Notes: generated from the letters alone by a model not told the origin. Positions 17,622 to 25,288 are shown, counted from the stretch's first letter. The stretch is 64,000 nt of DNA from Bacteroidota bacterium (GCA_013286565.1 JABDFM010000008.1:446-64445); one strand, 5' to 3'. Numbers and translations: made by a program.

Positions 17622-18188
17622 ATGAATAATAATCTGTTAGATCCTCATCAGTGGGTTAATGCCCATGCCGATTATCTGTATGCTTATACCATTACCCGCA
17701 TAAGCGATGAAGAGCAGGCAAAAGATTTGGTGCAGGAAACTTTTTTAGCTGCGCTTGAGAAGGTGAACAGTTTTGAGGGCAAAAGCTCTGAACGCACCTG
17801 GCTGACCGCCATTTTAAGGAATAAGATCATTGATGTGTACCGGAAAAAATCGTCGGGGCTGGTTAATATCGATGTGAGCAAAGCAGAACAGGAACAAGCT
17901 GATTTTTTTGAACCGGATGATGGGCATTGGAACAGTGAATATGCCCCAAAAGAATTTGGCATCGATAATTATGACCCTATCGTCAATAAGGAGTTTAATC
18001 AAATACTATTAAAGTGTATGCAAAAACTCCCGGCGCTTTGGATGTCGGTTTTTACAATGAAGCACATGGATGACGAAACAACTGATGTGATTTGTGCCGA
18101 ACTGAAAGTAACCCCATCAAATTTTTGGGTGATCATCCATCGCACTAAACTTAACCTGAGGGCATGCCTTCAAAAAAACTGGATCTGA
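17622..18188 (+). CDS. ECF-type RNA polymerase sigma factor
   Basis: 188 residues. Region 2 is at the N-terminus (ISDEEQAKDLVQETFLAALE, then RTWLTAILRNKIIDVYRKK), with a linker rich in acidic residues and region 4 at the C-terminus (TPSNFWVIIHRTKLNLRACL). It redirects RNA polymerase to a stress regulon. The next gene, one base away, encodes a zinc-finger protein of anti-sigma type. The following secreted peptide and peroxiredoxin suggest an oxidative or envelope signal; this is inference. Confidence 0.9.
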   Translation: MNNNLLDPHQWVNAHADYLYAYTITRISDEEQAKDLVQETFLAALEKVNSFEGKSSERTWLTAILRNKIIDVYRKKSSGLVNIDVSKAEQEQADFFEPDDGHWNSEYAPKEFGIDNYDPIVNKEFNQILLKCMQKLPALWMSVFTMKHMDDETTDVICAELKVTPSNFWVIIHRTKLNLRACLQKNWI

Positions 18189-18189
18189 T

Positions 18190-18465
18190 ATGGAAGCGTT
18201 AAAAAAAATTACCCACAACTGTAAAAAAGCGACTTTCCTGATCGAGAAAAAACTCATTGGCCGCATTACTCTGCGCGAACATATTGAACTGAGGATACAC
18301 CTGTTTGGATGCGGCGTGTGCAGGATATATCAAAAACAAACGATTAAGATAAGCGAAATGGTGCGCCAGCTTTTTCACAGCTCTGTGAATAGGGATACCA
18401 AACTGGATGATAACTTCAAAAAAGACCTGCAGGAACGCATTGAGGAAGAATTGAATAAAAACTAA
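18190..18465 (+). CDS. Putative zinc-finger anti-sigma factor (zf-HC2-like)
   Basis: 91 residues. The pattern HNCKKAT, then EHIELRIHLFGCGVCRIY, gives the His-x3-Cys-x2-Cys core of ZAS-type anti-sigma domains. It is too short to hold a membrane helix and periplasmic sensor, so it is a soluble anti-sigma factor that would respond inside the cell, for instance to thiol oxidation or metal loss. It follows the sigma gene by one base and must be co-translated with it. Confidence 0.78.
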   Translation: MEALKKITHNCKKATFLIEKKLIGRITLREHIELRIHLFGCGVCRIYQKQTIKISEMVRQLFHSSVNRDTKLDDNFKKDLQERIEEELNKN

Positions 18466-18544
18466 AATACTTTGTAAGGTTTGTTAATGGCGCCCGACTA
18501 AGGGGTAAATGTTTAAAACATCATTAAAAACTAAAAAACAATTT

Positions 18545-18754
18545 ATGAAATCAATTTTTTCAAAAGCGGTTATCATCGCTGTAATTGCCACCTTATTTAC
18601 GTTTAACCTGCAAGCTGCTACGCACCCGACAGGTGACACCACTAAAATGTCCAAAATGAAAATGGATAAAATGGACAAGAAGATGGAAAAAAAGAAAATG
18701 AGCAAAATGAAGAAGAAAGACAAAATGGCAAAAGACACATCAGGCAAAATGTGA
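18545..18754 (+). CDS. Secreted methionine/lysine-rich small protein
   Basis: 69 residues. A signal peptide (FSKAVIIAVIATLFTFNLQA) is followed by a mature part made almost only of Met, Lys and Asp in runs such as MSKMKMDKMDKKM. It resembles the MxKDx pentapeptide-repeat proteins found in some bacteria. It could act as an oxidant sink, given its many methionines, or bind metal or anionic polymers; neither is shown. ATG 18545 is chosen because the signal peptide starts there; an upstream ATG at 18509 adds 12 residues. It ends in a strong terminator. Confidence 0.7.
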   Translation: MKSIFSKAVIIAVIATLFTFNLQAATHPTGDTTKMSKMKMDKMDKKMEKKKMSKMKKKDKMAKDTSGKM

Positions 18755-18776
18755 GTTTTTTGTGTTTTTTGATTTG

Positions 18777-18801
18777 GAGGGGGTGTATTCCCCCTCTTTT
18801 T
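18777..18801 (+). terminator. Rho-independent terminator
   Basis: GAGGGGG (18777-18783) pairs perfectly with CCCCCTC (18790-18796) around TGTATT, followed by TTTTT. It closes the sigma, anti-sigma, Met/Lys-rich unit. Confidence 0.88.
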
Positions 18802-18832
18802 GTTCAATAGTTTGATTATTAATATGACTACC

Positions 18833-19414
18833 ATGAAGAAATACTTACTTATAGCCTCAATCCTGTTTTTCTCATTACAGGTTTTGGCACAAACAGGCCT
18901 CAAAAGCGGCACGATTGCCCCTGAATTTAAAGCAACGGATAACTCAGGCAAAACACTTGATCTAAAGGCGCTGCTTAAATCGCACAAAGCAGTGGTACTG
19001 TTTTTTTACAGGGGCCAATGGTGCCCATATTGCAATAAGCAGATCAAGCAATTACAGGATTCGCTGCAATTATTGACCGATAAAGGCGCTTATGTGATTG
19101 GTGTAACACCTGAGACCGGCGAAAACATCAATAAAACTATTGATAAAACCCGTGCCTCATTTTCCATTATCCAGGATAAAGGTTATCAGATCATGAAAGC
19201 CTACGATGTTAATTATACAGTGAACGATGCCCTGTATTCTAAATTAAAAGGGTACGGTGTTGATCTGGAAAAAAATAATGGGAATAAAGACCATGTGCTG
19301 CCTGTTCCCGCAACGTACGTGATCGACCGTTCGGGTAAGATCAGCTTTGTTCAGTTTGACAAGGACTATACCAGGAGAGCATCGGTTAGCTCCATCTTAA
19401 ATGCTTTAAATTAA
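18833..19414 (+). CDS. Peroxiredoxin-like protein (AhpC/TSA family), secreted
   Basis: 193 residues from ATG 18833, with a signal peptide (MKKYLLIASILFFSLQVLAQ). The thioredoxin-fold core has FYRGQWCPYCNKQIKQLQ, where CPYC takes the place of the single peroxidatic cysteine of classic peroxiredoxins, followed by GVTPETGENI. Proteins of this group are thiol peroxidases or reductases of the envelope. Upstream ATGs at 18800 and 18824 would only lengthen the signal region. It follows the terminator of the sigma factor unit and so has its own promoter, or read-through. Confidence 0.85.
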   Translation: MKKYLLIASILFFSLQVLAQTGLKSGTIAPEFKATDNSGKTLDLKALLKSHKAVVLFFYRGQWCPYCNKQIKQLQDSLQLLTDKGAYVIGVTPETGENINKTIDKTRASFSIIQDKGYQIMKAYDVNYTVNDALYSKLKGYGVDLEKNNGNKDHVLPVPATYVIDRSGKISFVQFDKDYTRRASVSSILNALN

Positions 19415-19429
19415 TTTATTGCACCCCAA

Positions 19430-19486
19430 GCGTAAACTAAACTGCCTTCATTTATATTTGCTGATAAGCACCAGTTTAGTTTACGC
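19430..19486 (+). promoter_or_regulatory. 15-bp perfect hairpin ending at the base before a start codon
   Basis: GCGTAAACTAAACTG (19430-19444) and its exact complement (19472-19486) enclose 27 bases. The right arm stops at the base before ATG 19487. In RNA it would bury the ribosome-entry region of the next gene. It could also end the peroxiredoxin transcript, though no T run follows. Confidence 0.6.
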
Positions 19487-19999
19487 ATGAAAAATCTTCT
19501 AATCCTACTTTTCCTTTACGCCGGCTCGGTTCTGGCACAGGAAACCGCATGGAAACCCACCCACCAGTTTACTATTTCGGGGCAGATCAAAAAAGAATCG
19601 GTCATCACCATGGATTCTTTAAATAGCTATCCTTTAAAAGAGATCGGTGATATCAAAGTGACCAACCACTTGGGCGATTTCAAACACAAAGACGATAAAC
19701 TGAAAGGCGTTTTGTTAAAAGATATCCTGATCCATTCAGAACTGGTAGCTAATAGTCCTAAACTATTCAGTCGTTTTTACTTTACCTGTGTTGGATCGGA
19801 CGGGTACAAAGTGGTGTATTCGTGGAACGAGTTATTCAATACCGAAGTTGGCGATAATGTATATATCCTGTTGGAGAAAAACGGCATTAAAGCCGACAAA
19901 ATGCCCGAAAGCCTTCAAATGGCATCCATGCTCGATTTTAAAACCGGGCGCAGGTTTTTGCATAATTTGGATAAGATCATTGTGAGCGAGGTACAGTAG
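19487..19999 (+). CDS. Secreted protein with sulfite-oxidase-like molybdopterin-binding fold
   Basis: 170 residues with a signal peptide (MKNLLILLFLYAGSVLAQ). The mature part (FTISGQIKKESVITMDSL, then YFTCVGSDGYKVVYSWNEL) resembles the small stand-alone oxidoreductase molybdopterin-binding domain family. Whether it keeps the molybdenum-binding Cys is unclear: one Cys is present in FTCVGSDGY. It converges on modABC, so a link to molybdenum is plausible but inferred. Its TAG stop is supplied by the palindromic repeat that follows. Confidence 0.7.
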   Translation: MKNLLILLFLYAGSVLAQETAWKPTHQFTISGQIKKESVITMDSLNSYPLKEIGDIKVTNHLGDFKHKDDKLKGVLLKDILIHSELVANSPKLFSRFYFTCVGSDGYKVVYSWNELFNTEVGDNVYILLEKNGIKADKMPESLQMASMLDFKTGRRFLHNLDKIIVSEVQ

Positions 20000-20062
20000 A
20001 GACGCAATACTTTGCGTCTCGTGTTTCAATTCCAAAGGAGACGCAAAGTATTGCGTCTCTAC
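19996..20062. repeat. Palindromic repeat GTAGAGACGCAATACTTTGCGTCTC and complement
   Basis: Left arm 19996-20020 and right arm 20038-20062 are exact complements, and each arm is itself a hairpin (GAGACGCAA/TTGCGTCTC). It stands between two convergent genes, and the TAG at each end is the stop codon of one of them. Confidence 0.88.
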
Positions 20063-20682
20063 GAGAGGTTAATTTCTATTTCCCGCGCTGTCAACCCTTC
20101 CAATTCCTGCGGATTATGGCTTACGATCAATACGGTAGTCCCCAATTCCTCCCAAAGCAACTTCAGACCGGGAATAATTCCTGATTTCATTTTTGGGTCG
20201 AGGGCCGAGAAGGGCTCATCCATCAGCAACAATTTTGGTTTGATAGCCATCGCCCTTAATATAGCCAGTCGCTGCTGCTGCCCGCCGGATAGGTATTCGG
20301 GTTTGTGCTCAGCAAAGGTTTCCAGTTGCCCTATCGCCAATAAGCGGTTGATCCATTGCCGGTCATCTGTAGCATATTCCAGGTGTTGCTGAACCGTCAT
20401 GTTAGGGAATAGAGCATAGTTCTGAAAAACAAAACCCGTTCTTCTTTTTTGGGGTGACAAAGAAAACTTGCTGTCTGTATCCAACCAAACGGCATCATCA
20501 ACCGTTATTTTGCCTTTTTCGGGGGTAATCAATCCGGCAATGATCTTTAAAAAAGTGGTTTTACCGGAACCGGACGGCCCGTATATTTTGGTGATACTAC
20601 CTGACGGGAATTGTGCGGCGATCTTCAGCACCTGCTGCCCTTTATAAGCCCTTAGCTTTTTCTCGATATCTACACTGATCAT
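20059..20682 (-). CDS. modC: Molybdate ABC transporter, ATP-binding protein
   Basis: 207 residues. Walker A GPSGSGKTT, signature LSGGQQQR and Walker B LLMDEPFSALDP are all present. It is short for ModC: the C-terminal molybdate-binding TOBE/MOP domain is absent, so regulation by intracellular molybdate at this subunit is unlikely. The start overlaps modB by 4 bases. It powers uptake of molybdate (possibly tungstate) through ModB. The TAG stop lies in the palindromic repeat next to it. Confidence 0.9.
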   Translation of the reverse strand: MISVDIEKKLRAYKGQQVLKIAAQFPSGSITKIYGPSGSGKTTFLKIIAGLITPEKGKITVDDAVWLDTDSKFSLSPQKRRTGFVFQNYALFPNMTVQQHLEYATDDRQWINRLLAIGQLETFAEHKPEYLSGGQQQRLAILRAMAIKPKLLLMDEPFSALDPKMKSGIIPGLKLLWEELGTTVLIVSHNPQELEGLTAREIEINLS

Positions 20683-21353
20683 TCTAAAGGGCTTTTGGCT
20701 TTATATTTATTGAATACGAACACTGATATCACCATCACAAACGTAATAGAAAACAAAATGAGCGAATAAGTATTGGCTGCCGCATAATCCATATTCTCCA
20801 CTGAATCATAAACGGCTATGGAGGCTACTCTGGTAACTCCGGGAATGTTCCCTCCTATCATCAGCACCACGCCAAACTCGCCCAAAGTATGAGCGAATGT
20901 GAGTATTACTGCAGTCAATACCGACGGCCTGATATTGGGGAGTAAAACGTTGATAAACGTTTGCCTTTCCGTTTTTCCTAAAGTGTATGAAGCCTGCGAA
21001 AGCGACAGGGGCAATTGCTGCAAAGCTGATTTGATAGGCCCGATCATGAAAGGCATGCTGTAAATAACCGAGGCCAGTATTAATCCCTGGAACGAGAATA
21101 CAAACTGCACATTAAAGGTATCATGCAGCCATTTGCCTACCCCATGCTGCGGACTAAAAGCCAGCAGCAAATAAAATCCCAATACCGATGGAGGCAACAC
21201 CAAAGGCATGGTAATAATAGCCTCTATTATAATTTTAAATATGGAACGGCTTTTTGAAAGCCAATAAGCCAATGGCAGCCCGATCAGCAATAGCACAAGG
21301 GTGGTGGTGCTTGCCAGTTTTAGTGTGAGCCATATTGGGGTTAAGTCCATCAA
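20679..21353 (-). CDS. modB: Molybdate ABC transporter, permease
   Basis: 224 residues with about five to six membrane helices. The EAA loop is visible as ASYTLGKTERQTFINVLLPNI and GEFGVVLMIGGNIPG is the usual ModB/CysT sequence. It is the membrane channel of the transporter, lies 19 bases after modA and overlaps modC. Confidence 0.92.
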   Translation of the reverse strand: MMDLTPIWLTLKLASTTTLVLLLIGLPLAYWLSKSRSIFKIIIEAIITMPLVLPPSVLGFYLLLAFSPQHGVGKWLHDTFNVQFVFSFQGLILASVIYSMPFMIGPIKSALQQLPLSLSQASYTLGKTERQTFINVLLPNIRPSVLTAVILTFAHTLGEFGVVLMIGGNIPGVTRVASIAVYDSVENMDYAAANTYSLILFSITFVMVISVFVFNKYKAKSPLE

Positions 21354-21372
21354 TTAAATTGAAATTATAAAA

Positions 21373-22137
21373 TCACACCCCATACCCATATTCCTTCAAT
21401 ATCGCTTTAACAGCTGGACTCAGCATATAGTCATAAAATTTTTGAGCGTTTTCAGTGTTTTTGCTTTGCTTTATAATGATCATTCCCTGCTTTATCGGGC
21501 TGTAGTCTTTTGGGGCGATCTCTTTCCAATATAAAGTTGTTTTGCCTTCTACATCCTTCACTAATGCCCGGGTGGTAAAACCTACCTCAACAACGCCGGT
21601 GGTGATATACGTATTTACCTGCGCTATGCTTTCACCATTAACAACTTTAGATTGTATATCACCCCATACCCCTTTCAGCTTTAGCGATTCTTCAGCGGCC
21701 TTCCCATAAGGGGCGATGGCAGGGTTGGCAATGGCGATCTTTTTTACACGTTCAGTCATTAATACCCGCTCCCAATTCTCAAAACCAATGTTCTGCGTAC
21801 TACAGATGATCAGGCTGCCATAAGCATATACCTCCGGCGCTTTTAAGCTGAAGCCTTCCTTGAACAAGGTTTCAGGAAAATTCATATCGGCAGATAAAAA
21901 CACATCAAATGGCGCCCCGTTTCTCACCTGGTTCGACAAGTTGCCTGATGAACCCACGATGGGTTCGATCTCAATCCCTGTCTTTTTTGCGAAATCTTTT
22001 TGCAGCACTTTGATCACTCCTTGCAGGTTAGCGGCTACCGCAACTTTTAAGGTTTGGGCAAATGAGGCAACAGATATAAACAAGCAGACCGCCATGATGA
22101 GGGCAGATCGCTTTAGTTGGGACGAATTATTTTTCAT
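21373..22137 (-). CDS. modA: Molybdate ABC transporter, periplasmic binding protein
   Basis: 254 residues from ATG 22137, with a signal peptide ending SVASFAQ. The mature part starts LKVAVAANLQGVIKVL, and SSGNLSNQVRNGAPFDVFLS is the oxyanion-binding ModA pattern. It captures molybdate or tungstate outside the inner membrane. First gene of the modABC operon. An upstream alternative at 22239 would add 34 residues before the signal peptide and is rejected. The 170-base gap to the divergent GH5 gene holds both promoters. Confidence 0.92.
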   Translation of the reverse strand: MKNNSSQLKRSALIMAVCLFISVASFAQTLKVAVAANLQGVIKVLQKDFAKKTGIEIEPIVGSSGNLSNQVRNGAPFDVFLSADMNFPETLFKEGFSLKAPEVYAYGSLIICSTQNIGFENWERVLMTERVKKIAIANPAIAPYGKAAEESLKLKGVWGDIQSKVVNGESIAQVNTYITTGVVEVGFTTRALVKDVEGKTTLYWKEIAPKDYSPIKQGMIIIKQSKNTENAQKFYDYMLSPAVKAILKEYGYGV

Positions 22138-22189
22138 AACAATATTTAAGGTAGATGATCCTAATTTCTTGTTAAAAGTAATACCATAA

Positions 22190-22307
22190 AGGCATATTTT
22201 ACCTATAGCGGTTAATTTTTTATCATGTATTTTGTACACTAAGTTAAAATAATACTATATTGCATCTGCAAATTGCTAACCAGCAATTATAAACCTAAAA
22301 TATGCCT
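22190..22307. repeat. 12-bp inverted repeat flanking the divergent modA/GH5 promoters
   Basis: AGGCATATTTTA (22190-22201) and TAAAATATGCCT (22296-22307) are exact complements 94 bases apart. A small hairpin, AATTGCT/AGCAATT, lies between them at 22271-22288. They could be two half-sites of an operator; no regulator is identified. Confidence 0.4.
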
Positions 22308-22348
22308 GTATGAAAAGCGGGCATATTAATTTTTGTCAAAAGATTCTA

Positions 22349-23572
22349 ATGAAAAGATCGATCGCGCATTTTGCCATTTTGGTGCTGCTCATTTTCCCAA
22401 TTTGCTTAAAAGCACAATTCATCAGCGTGCGCGGAAAAGAAATTGTGGATGCCAATGGCAAACCTTTCCTGATGCGCGGAACCAACCTGGGCAACTGGCT
22501 GATCCCAGAGGGATATATGTTTAAATTTAAGAGCATTAACTCTCCGCGATTGATCAATGAGGCGTTTTCCGAATTGTTGGGGCCTGATGAAACCCGCGAG
22601 TTCTGGGAAAAATATCTGCATACTTATATTGATGAAGGCGATATCCATTATCTCAAAACATTGGGTGTAAACTCCATACGCATACCTTTCAGTTACCGAT
22701 TGTTTACTAAAGAAGATTACCTGGGCAAAAATGATCCCAACAGGGGCTTTGAATTATTAGACCGGGTGATCGGTTGGTGCAAAAAGGAAAGCATATATGT
22801 TATCCTGGATATGCATAGCGCGCCCGGCGGTCAAACCGGTGACAATATTGACGATGGCTACGGATATCCTTTCCTGTTTAAAAACGAGGCCAGTCAAAAG
22901 CTGACCGTTGATATATGGCAGCGAATAGCTGATCATTATAAAAATGAAACCACAATTTTAGGTTACGACCTGTTGAATGAACCCATTGCAACCTACTTTG
23001 ACAAAACTGAATTTAACCCCTACCTGGAGCCTTTATACAAAAGAATAACCGCGGCGGTTCGCACAGTTGATAAAAACCACCTGGTGGTATTGGGCGGCGC
23101 ACAGTGGGACAGTAATTTTACCGCTTTTGGCCCGCCATTTGATTCAAAGGCAGTTTACACTTTTCATAAATACTGGACTGATTCAACCAAAAAGGTAATA
23201 CAGGATTATATTGATTTCAGGGACAAATACAATGTACCCATTTATTGTGGTGAAACCGGGGAAAATACTGATGTATGGGTAGGTGCATTTAAAACGGTAC
23301 TGGAGCAAAACGATATAGGCTGGCATTTTTGGCCCTACAAAAAAATGGATAACACCAAAGGCTTTGTGACCTTTGATGTGCCAACCGGATATGATAAAGT
23401 TATTGAGTACACCGAAAAACCGCGTGCCAGTTTTAAAGATATCCGCAATGCTTCGCCCCAGGATAGGGAGCAAATAAAAAAAGCTCTGTATGATTTTATA
23501 AACAATAGCCGTTTTGAAAATTGCAGGCCGAACAAAGGTTATATTTCAGCATTAGGGCTTGGAAAAAGTTAG
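22349..23572 (+). CDS. Secreted glycoside hydrolase family 5 (glucanase/cellulase type)
   Basis: 407 residues from ATG 22349, with a signal peptide (FAILVLLIFPICLKAQ). The domain opens ISVRGKEIVDANGKPFLMRG. The acid/base Glu is in DLLNEPIAT and the nucleophile Glu in IYCGETGE, the two catalytic residues of GH5. Family members hydrolyse beta-1,4- or beta-1,3/1,6-glucans, among others; the subfamily cannot be told by eye. It is followed 71 bases later by a GH16 enzyme, so a joint role in beta-glucan breakdown is likely. Confidence 0.9.
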   Translation: MKRSIAHFAILVLLIFPICLKAQFISVRGKEIVDANGKPFLMRGTNLGNWLIPEGYMFKFKSINSPRLINEAFSELLGPDETREFWEKYLHTYIDEGDIHYLKTLGVNSIRIPFSYRLFTKEDYLGKNDPNRGFELLDRVIGWCKKESIYVILDMHSAPGGQTGDNIDDGYGYPFLFKNEASQKLTVDIWQRIADHYKNETTILGYDLLNEPIATYFDKTEFNPYLEPLYKRITAAVRTVDKNHLVVLGGAQWDSNFTAFGPPFDSKAVYTFHKYWTDSTKKVIQDYIDFRDKYNVPIYCGETGENTDVWVGAFKTVLEQNDIGWHFWPYKKMDNTKGFVTFDVPTGYDKVIEYTEKPRASFKDIRNASPQDREQIKKALYDFINNSRFENCRPNKGYISALGLGKS

Positions 23573-23643
23573 CAGCAAAAAACTATTTATCGCATAAAAC
23601 GTATCTATAAAATATTGACTATAAAGTTATTAATCAACAAAAA

Positions 23644-24501
23644 ATGACAAATCTCAAATCAACCCATCTCACACTAACAGCTGTAATGATCTTATTAGTT
23701 TCCTTATCAGCATGTAAAAAGAACACTTTTGACAATGTAAAACCGGTAACTTCGGTAACACCAGTAACTACAGACACAGCCACTGGCCCTAATACAGTTG
23801 CAAACCCTACCTACGCCCTGGTATGGTCGGATGAGTTTAACGGCACTACCGTTGATACTACAAAATGGGGCTATGACCTCGGAAACCTGCATGTAAACAA
23901 TGAAGAGGAGTATTACCAGACGCAAAATGCCACTGTAGCCAACGGCAACCTGGTGATCACAGCTAAAGCACAAGCTGTTGGCGGCCAACTTTACACATCT
24001 GCCAGGTTAACCACGGCTGGCAAGTTTTCGCAAGACTACGGCCGAATAGAGGCCAGTATTAAATTGCCTACCGGGCAGGGTATGTGGCCCGCTTTCTGGA
24101 TGTTGGGCGCTAATATTAGTACCGTTTCGTGGCCGACATGTGGTGAGTTGGATATCATGGAGACCGTAAACAACCAGGCTTTAAATTATGGCACCATGCA
24201 CTGGAACGTTAATGGCCATGTATCGTATGGTAGCACTACCCCCGTTACCACCAAGTCAGATTATCATTTATATGCGATAGAGTGGGACCGGAACGAGATA
24301 AGGTGGTATGTTGACGGCACTCTTTATCAAACAGGTAACATTGCCAATAATGTTAATGGTACCGACGCTTTCCATTTGCCGTTTTTCATCATTTTAAACC
24401 TGGCAGTAGGAGGCGATTTCCCCGGCCAATCGGTGGATCAAACCCTTTTGCCCGAAAGCATGTATGTTGATTACGTGCGGGTTTACAAACAGACGAATTA
24501 A
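23644..24501 (+). CDS. Glycoside hydrolase family 16 lipoprotein (laminarinase/beta-glucanase type)
   Basis: 285 residues. A lipoprotein signal ends LVSLSACKK, then a Thr/Pro-rich linker precedes the beta-jelly-roll domain (YALVWSDEFNGTTVD). The catalytic motif GELDIMETVN gives the nucleophile and acid/base of GH16 in the ExDxxE form with the additional bulge Met typical of laminarinases. It is surface- or periplasm-anchored and would cut beta-1,3-glucan. It follows the GH5 gene in one operon ended by a strong palindrome. Confidence 0.92.
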   Translation: MTNLKSTHLTLTAVMILLVSLSACKKNTFDNVKPVTSVTPVTTDTATGPNTVANPTYALVWSDEFNGTTVDTTKWGYDLGNLHVNNEEEYYQTQNATVANGNLVITAKAQAVGGQLYTSARLTTAGKFSQDYGRIEASIKLPTGQGMWPAFWMLGANISTVSWPTCGELDIMETVNNQALNYGTMHWNVNGHVSYGSTTPVTTKSDYHLYAIEWDRNEIRWYVDGTLYQTGNIANNVNGTDAFHLPFFIILNLAVGGDFPGQSVDQTLLPESMYVDYVRVYKQTN

Positions 24502-24538
24502 ATAAAAGCAGTAATTGCAACTATATTTCAGGTGGAGC

Positions 24539-24571
24539 AGACTTACGAAGTTTTAAAAACTTCGTAAGTCT
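24539..24571 (+). terminator. Perfect 33-base palindrome, likely terminator of the GH5-GH16 unit
   Basis: Sixteen base pairs, AGACTTACGAAGTTTT and complement, around a single A, followed by TTATATTTA on the plus strand. It lies between convergent genes and could also serve the gene on the other strand. Confidence 0.7.
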
Positions 24572-24577
24572 TTATAT

Positions 24578-24859
24578 TTAGAATTTCAGATTCGCTTTTA
24601 ACCATGTCTGCACGGCTTCCTGGCTGGTGATATCAGCGGGCATTTTATCATGGATCAGTTTTTCCATTTTATTGCCGGTGTTGGAAAACCGGTAATCCCA
24701 AAGCGCCATTAGCTTATTGATGAGGTAAACTACTTCATTTCCCTCCTCTTTACAAAAAGGGGTATCGTCTGGCCGGCCATTGGTACGGGGGTCGTTAGGC
24801 ACATAGGTACTCCACCTGTAATCGCTGTAAAATAAATTTCTTCTTGAAAAGAGGATCAT
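24578..24859 (-). CDS. Hypothetical protein, 93 residues
   Basis: No domain is recognised. The product is soluble and mixed in charge, starting MILFSRRNLFYSDYRW, with a middle DPRTNGRPDDTPFCKEEGNE and a C-terminal helical part ending TWLKANLKF. Normal codon use and amino acid balance suggest it is real. It stands alone on the minus strand between the GH16 palindrome and a palindromic repeat. Confidence 0.6.
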   Translation of the reverse strand: MILFSRRNLFYSDYRWSTYVPNDPRTNGRPDDTPFCKEEGNEVVYLINKLMALWDYRFSNTGNKMEKLIHDKMPADITSQEAVQTWLKANLKF

Positions 24860-24894
24860 GCGCCGTAGATTTTTCTAAAGATAACATTATTAAT

Positions 24895-25010
24895 CAGTTT
24901 GCAGTGTGCGGTTTGCAGTTAGCAGCTTTTTAATATTGTCCGGGGAGTTTTGTTACTTGGCTACTGCCGACGACTAACTGCAAACCGCACACTGAATACT
25001 GCCAACTAAA
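24895..25010. repeat. Palindromic repeat (CAGTTTGCAGTTGGCAG family)
   Basis: CAGTTTGCAGTGTGCGGTTT on the left is matched by AACCGCACACTGAATACTG on the right. Intergenic copy of the element found inside the helicase gene. Confidence 0.8.
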
Positions 25011-25016
25011 AAAGGC

Positions 25017-25056
25017 TATAAAACAGTAAAGCCCCTGATGGGCAGGGGTCTTTACT
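25017..25056 (-). terminator. Terminator of the tRNA-like transcription unit
   Basis: On the minus strand AGTAAAG-A-CCCCTG pairs with CAGGGG-CTTTACT (13 bp, one bulge) around CCCAT, followed by GTTTTAT. It lies 32 bases after the second tRNA-like gene. Confidence 0.75.
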
Positions 25057-25087
25057 AACCAATTATAAACCTAAATTATGAGAAGGG

Positions 25088-25203
25088 CTGTAGGAGAAGG
25101 GGTCGAACCTTCACGAAGTGGTTATTCTTATTGCTAAGAGTTTCCCAAAACCTTCGCCACCGGGACAAGGAGGTGTGTCTGCCAAAAATTTCACCATCCT
25201 ACA
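25088..25203 (-). tRNA. tRNA-like RNA with very long variable arm, copy 1 (anticodon unclear)
   Basis: About 116 bases. The acceptor stem TGTAGGA/TCCTACA is perfect and can extend by one C-G pair. The T arm is canonical (GAAGG, loop TTCGACC, CCTTC). The D arm is tRNA-Leu/Ser-like with a 3-bp stem GTG/CAC and GG in the loop. The anticodon arm is poor: CCTCC/GGTGG with a T-T mismatch around TTGTCCC, which would read GTC with U33, but base 37 is C. The variable arm has about 44 bases in two stems (CGAAG/CTTCG and TCTTA-GCAA-TAAGA). No CCA is encoded. It is a real structured RNA, but not an ordinary tRNA. Confidence 0.65.
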
Positions 25204-25211
25204 GTATATAA

Positions 25212-25285
25212 GTTTTCGGTTTTGAGTCCTGAGTTTTGAGTGAGAATATACTCACTACTTAAAACTCATTACTCACAACTAAAAC
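25212..25285. repeat. Palindromic repeat between the two tRNA-like genes
   Basis: TTTTGAGTCCTGAGTTTTGA on the left faces ACTTAAAACTCATTACTCA on the right, with GTGAG/CTCAC at the centre. It separates the two RNA genes by 85 bases. Confidence 0.65.
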
Positions 25286-25288
25286 TTG

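Noticed and set aside
25078-25137. Short frame ATG AGA AGG GCT ... TAA on the plus strand
   Set aside because: It runs antisense through a structured RNA gene and has no protein-like composition.
25088-25203. Ordinary tRNA-Asp (anticodon GTC) or selenocysteine tRNA
   Set aside because: The GTC reading needs a stem with a T-T mismatch and C at base 37, and a class II variable arm is foreign to tRNA-Asp. There is no TCA anticodon and no 8-bp acceptor in both copies, so tRNA-Sec is excluded.
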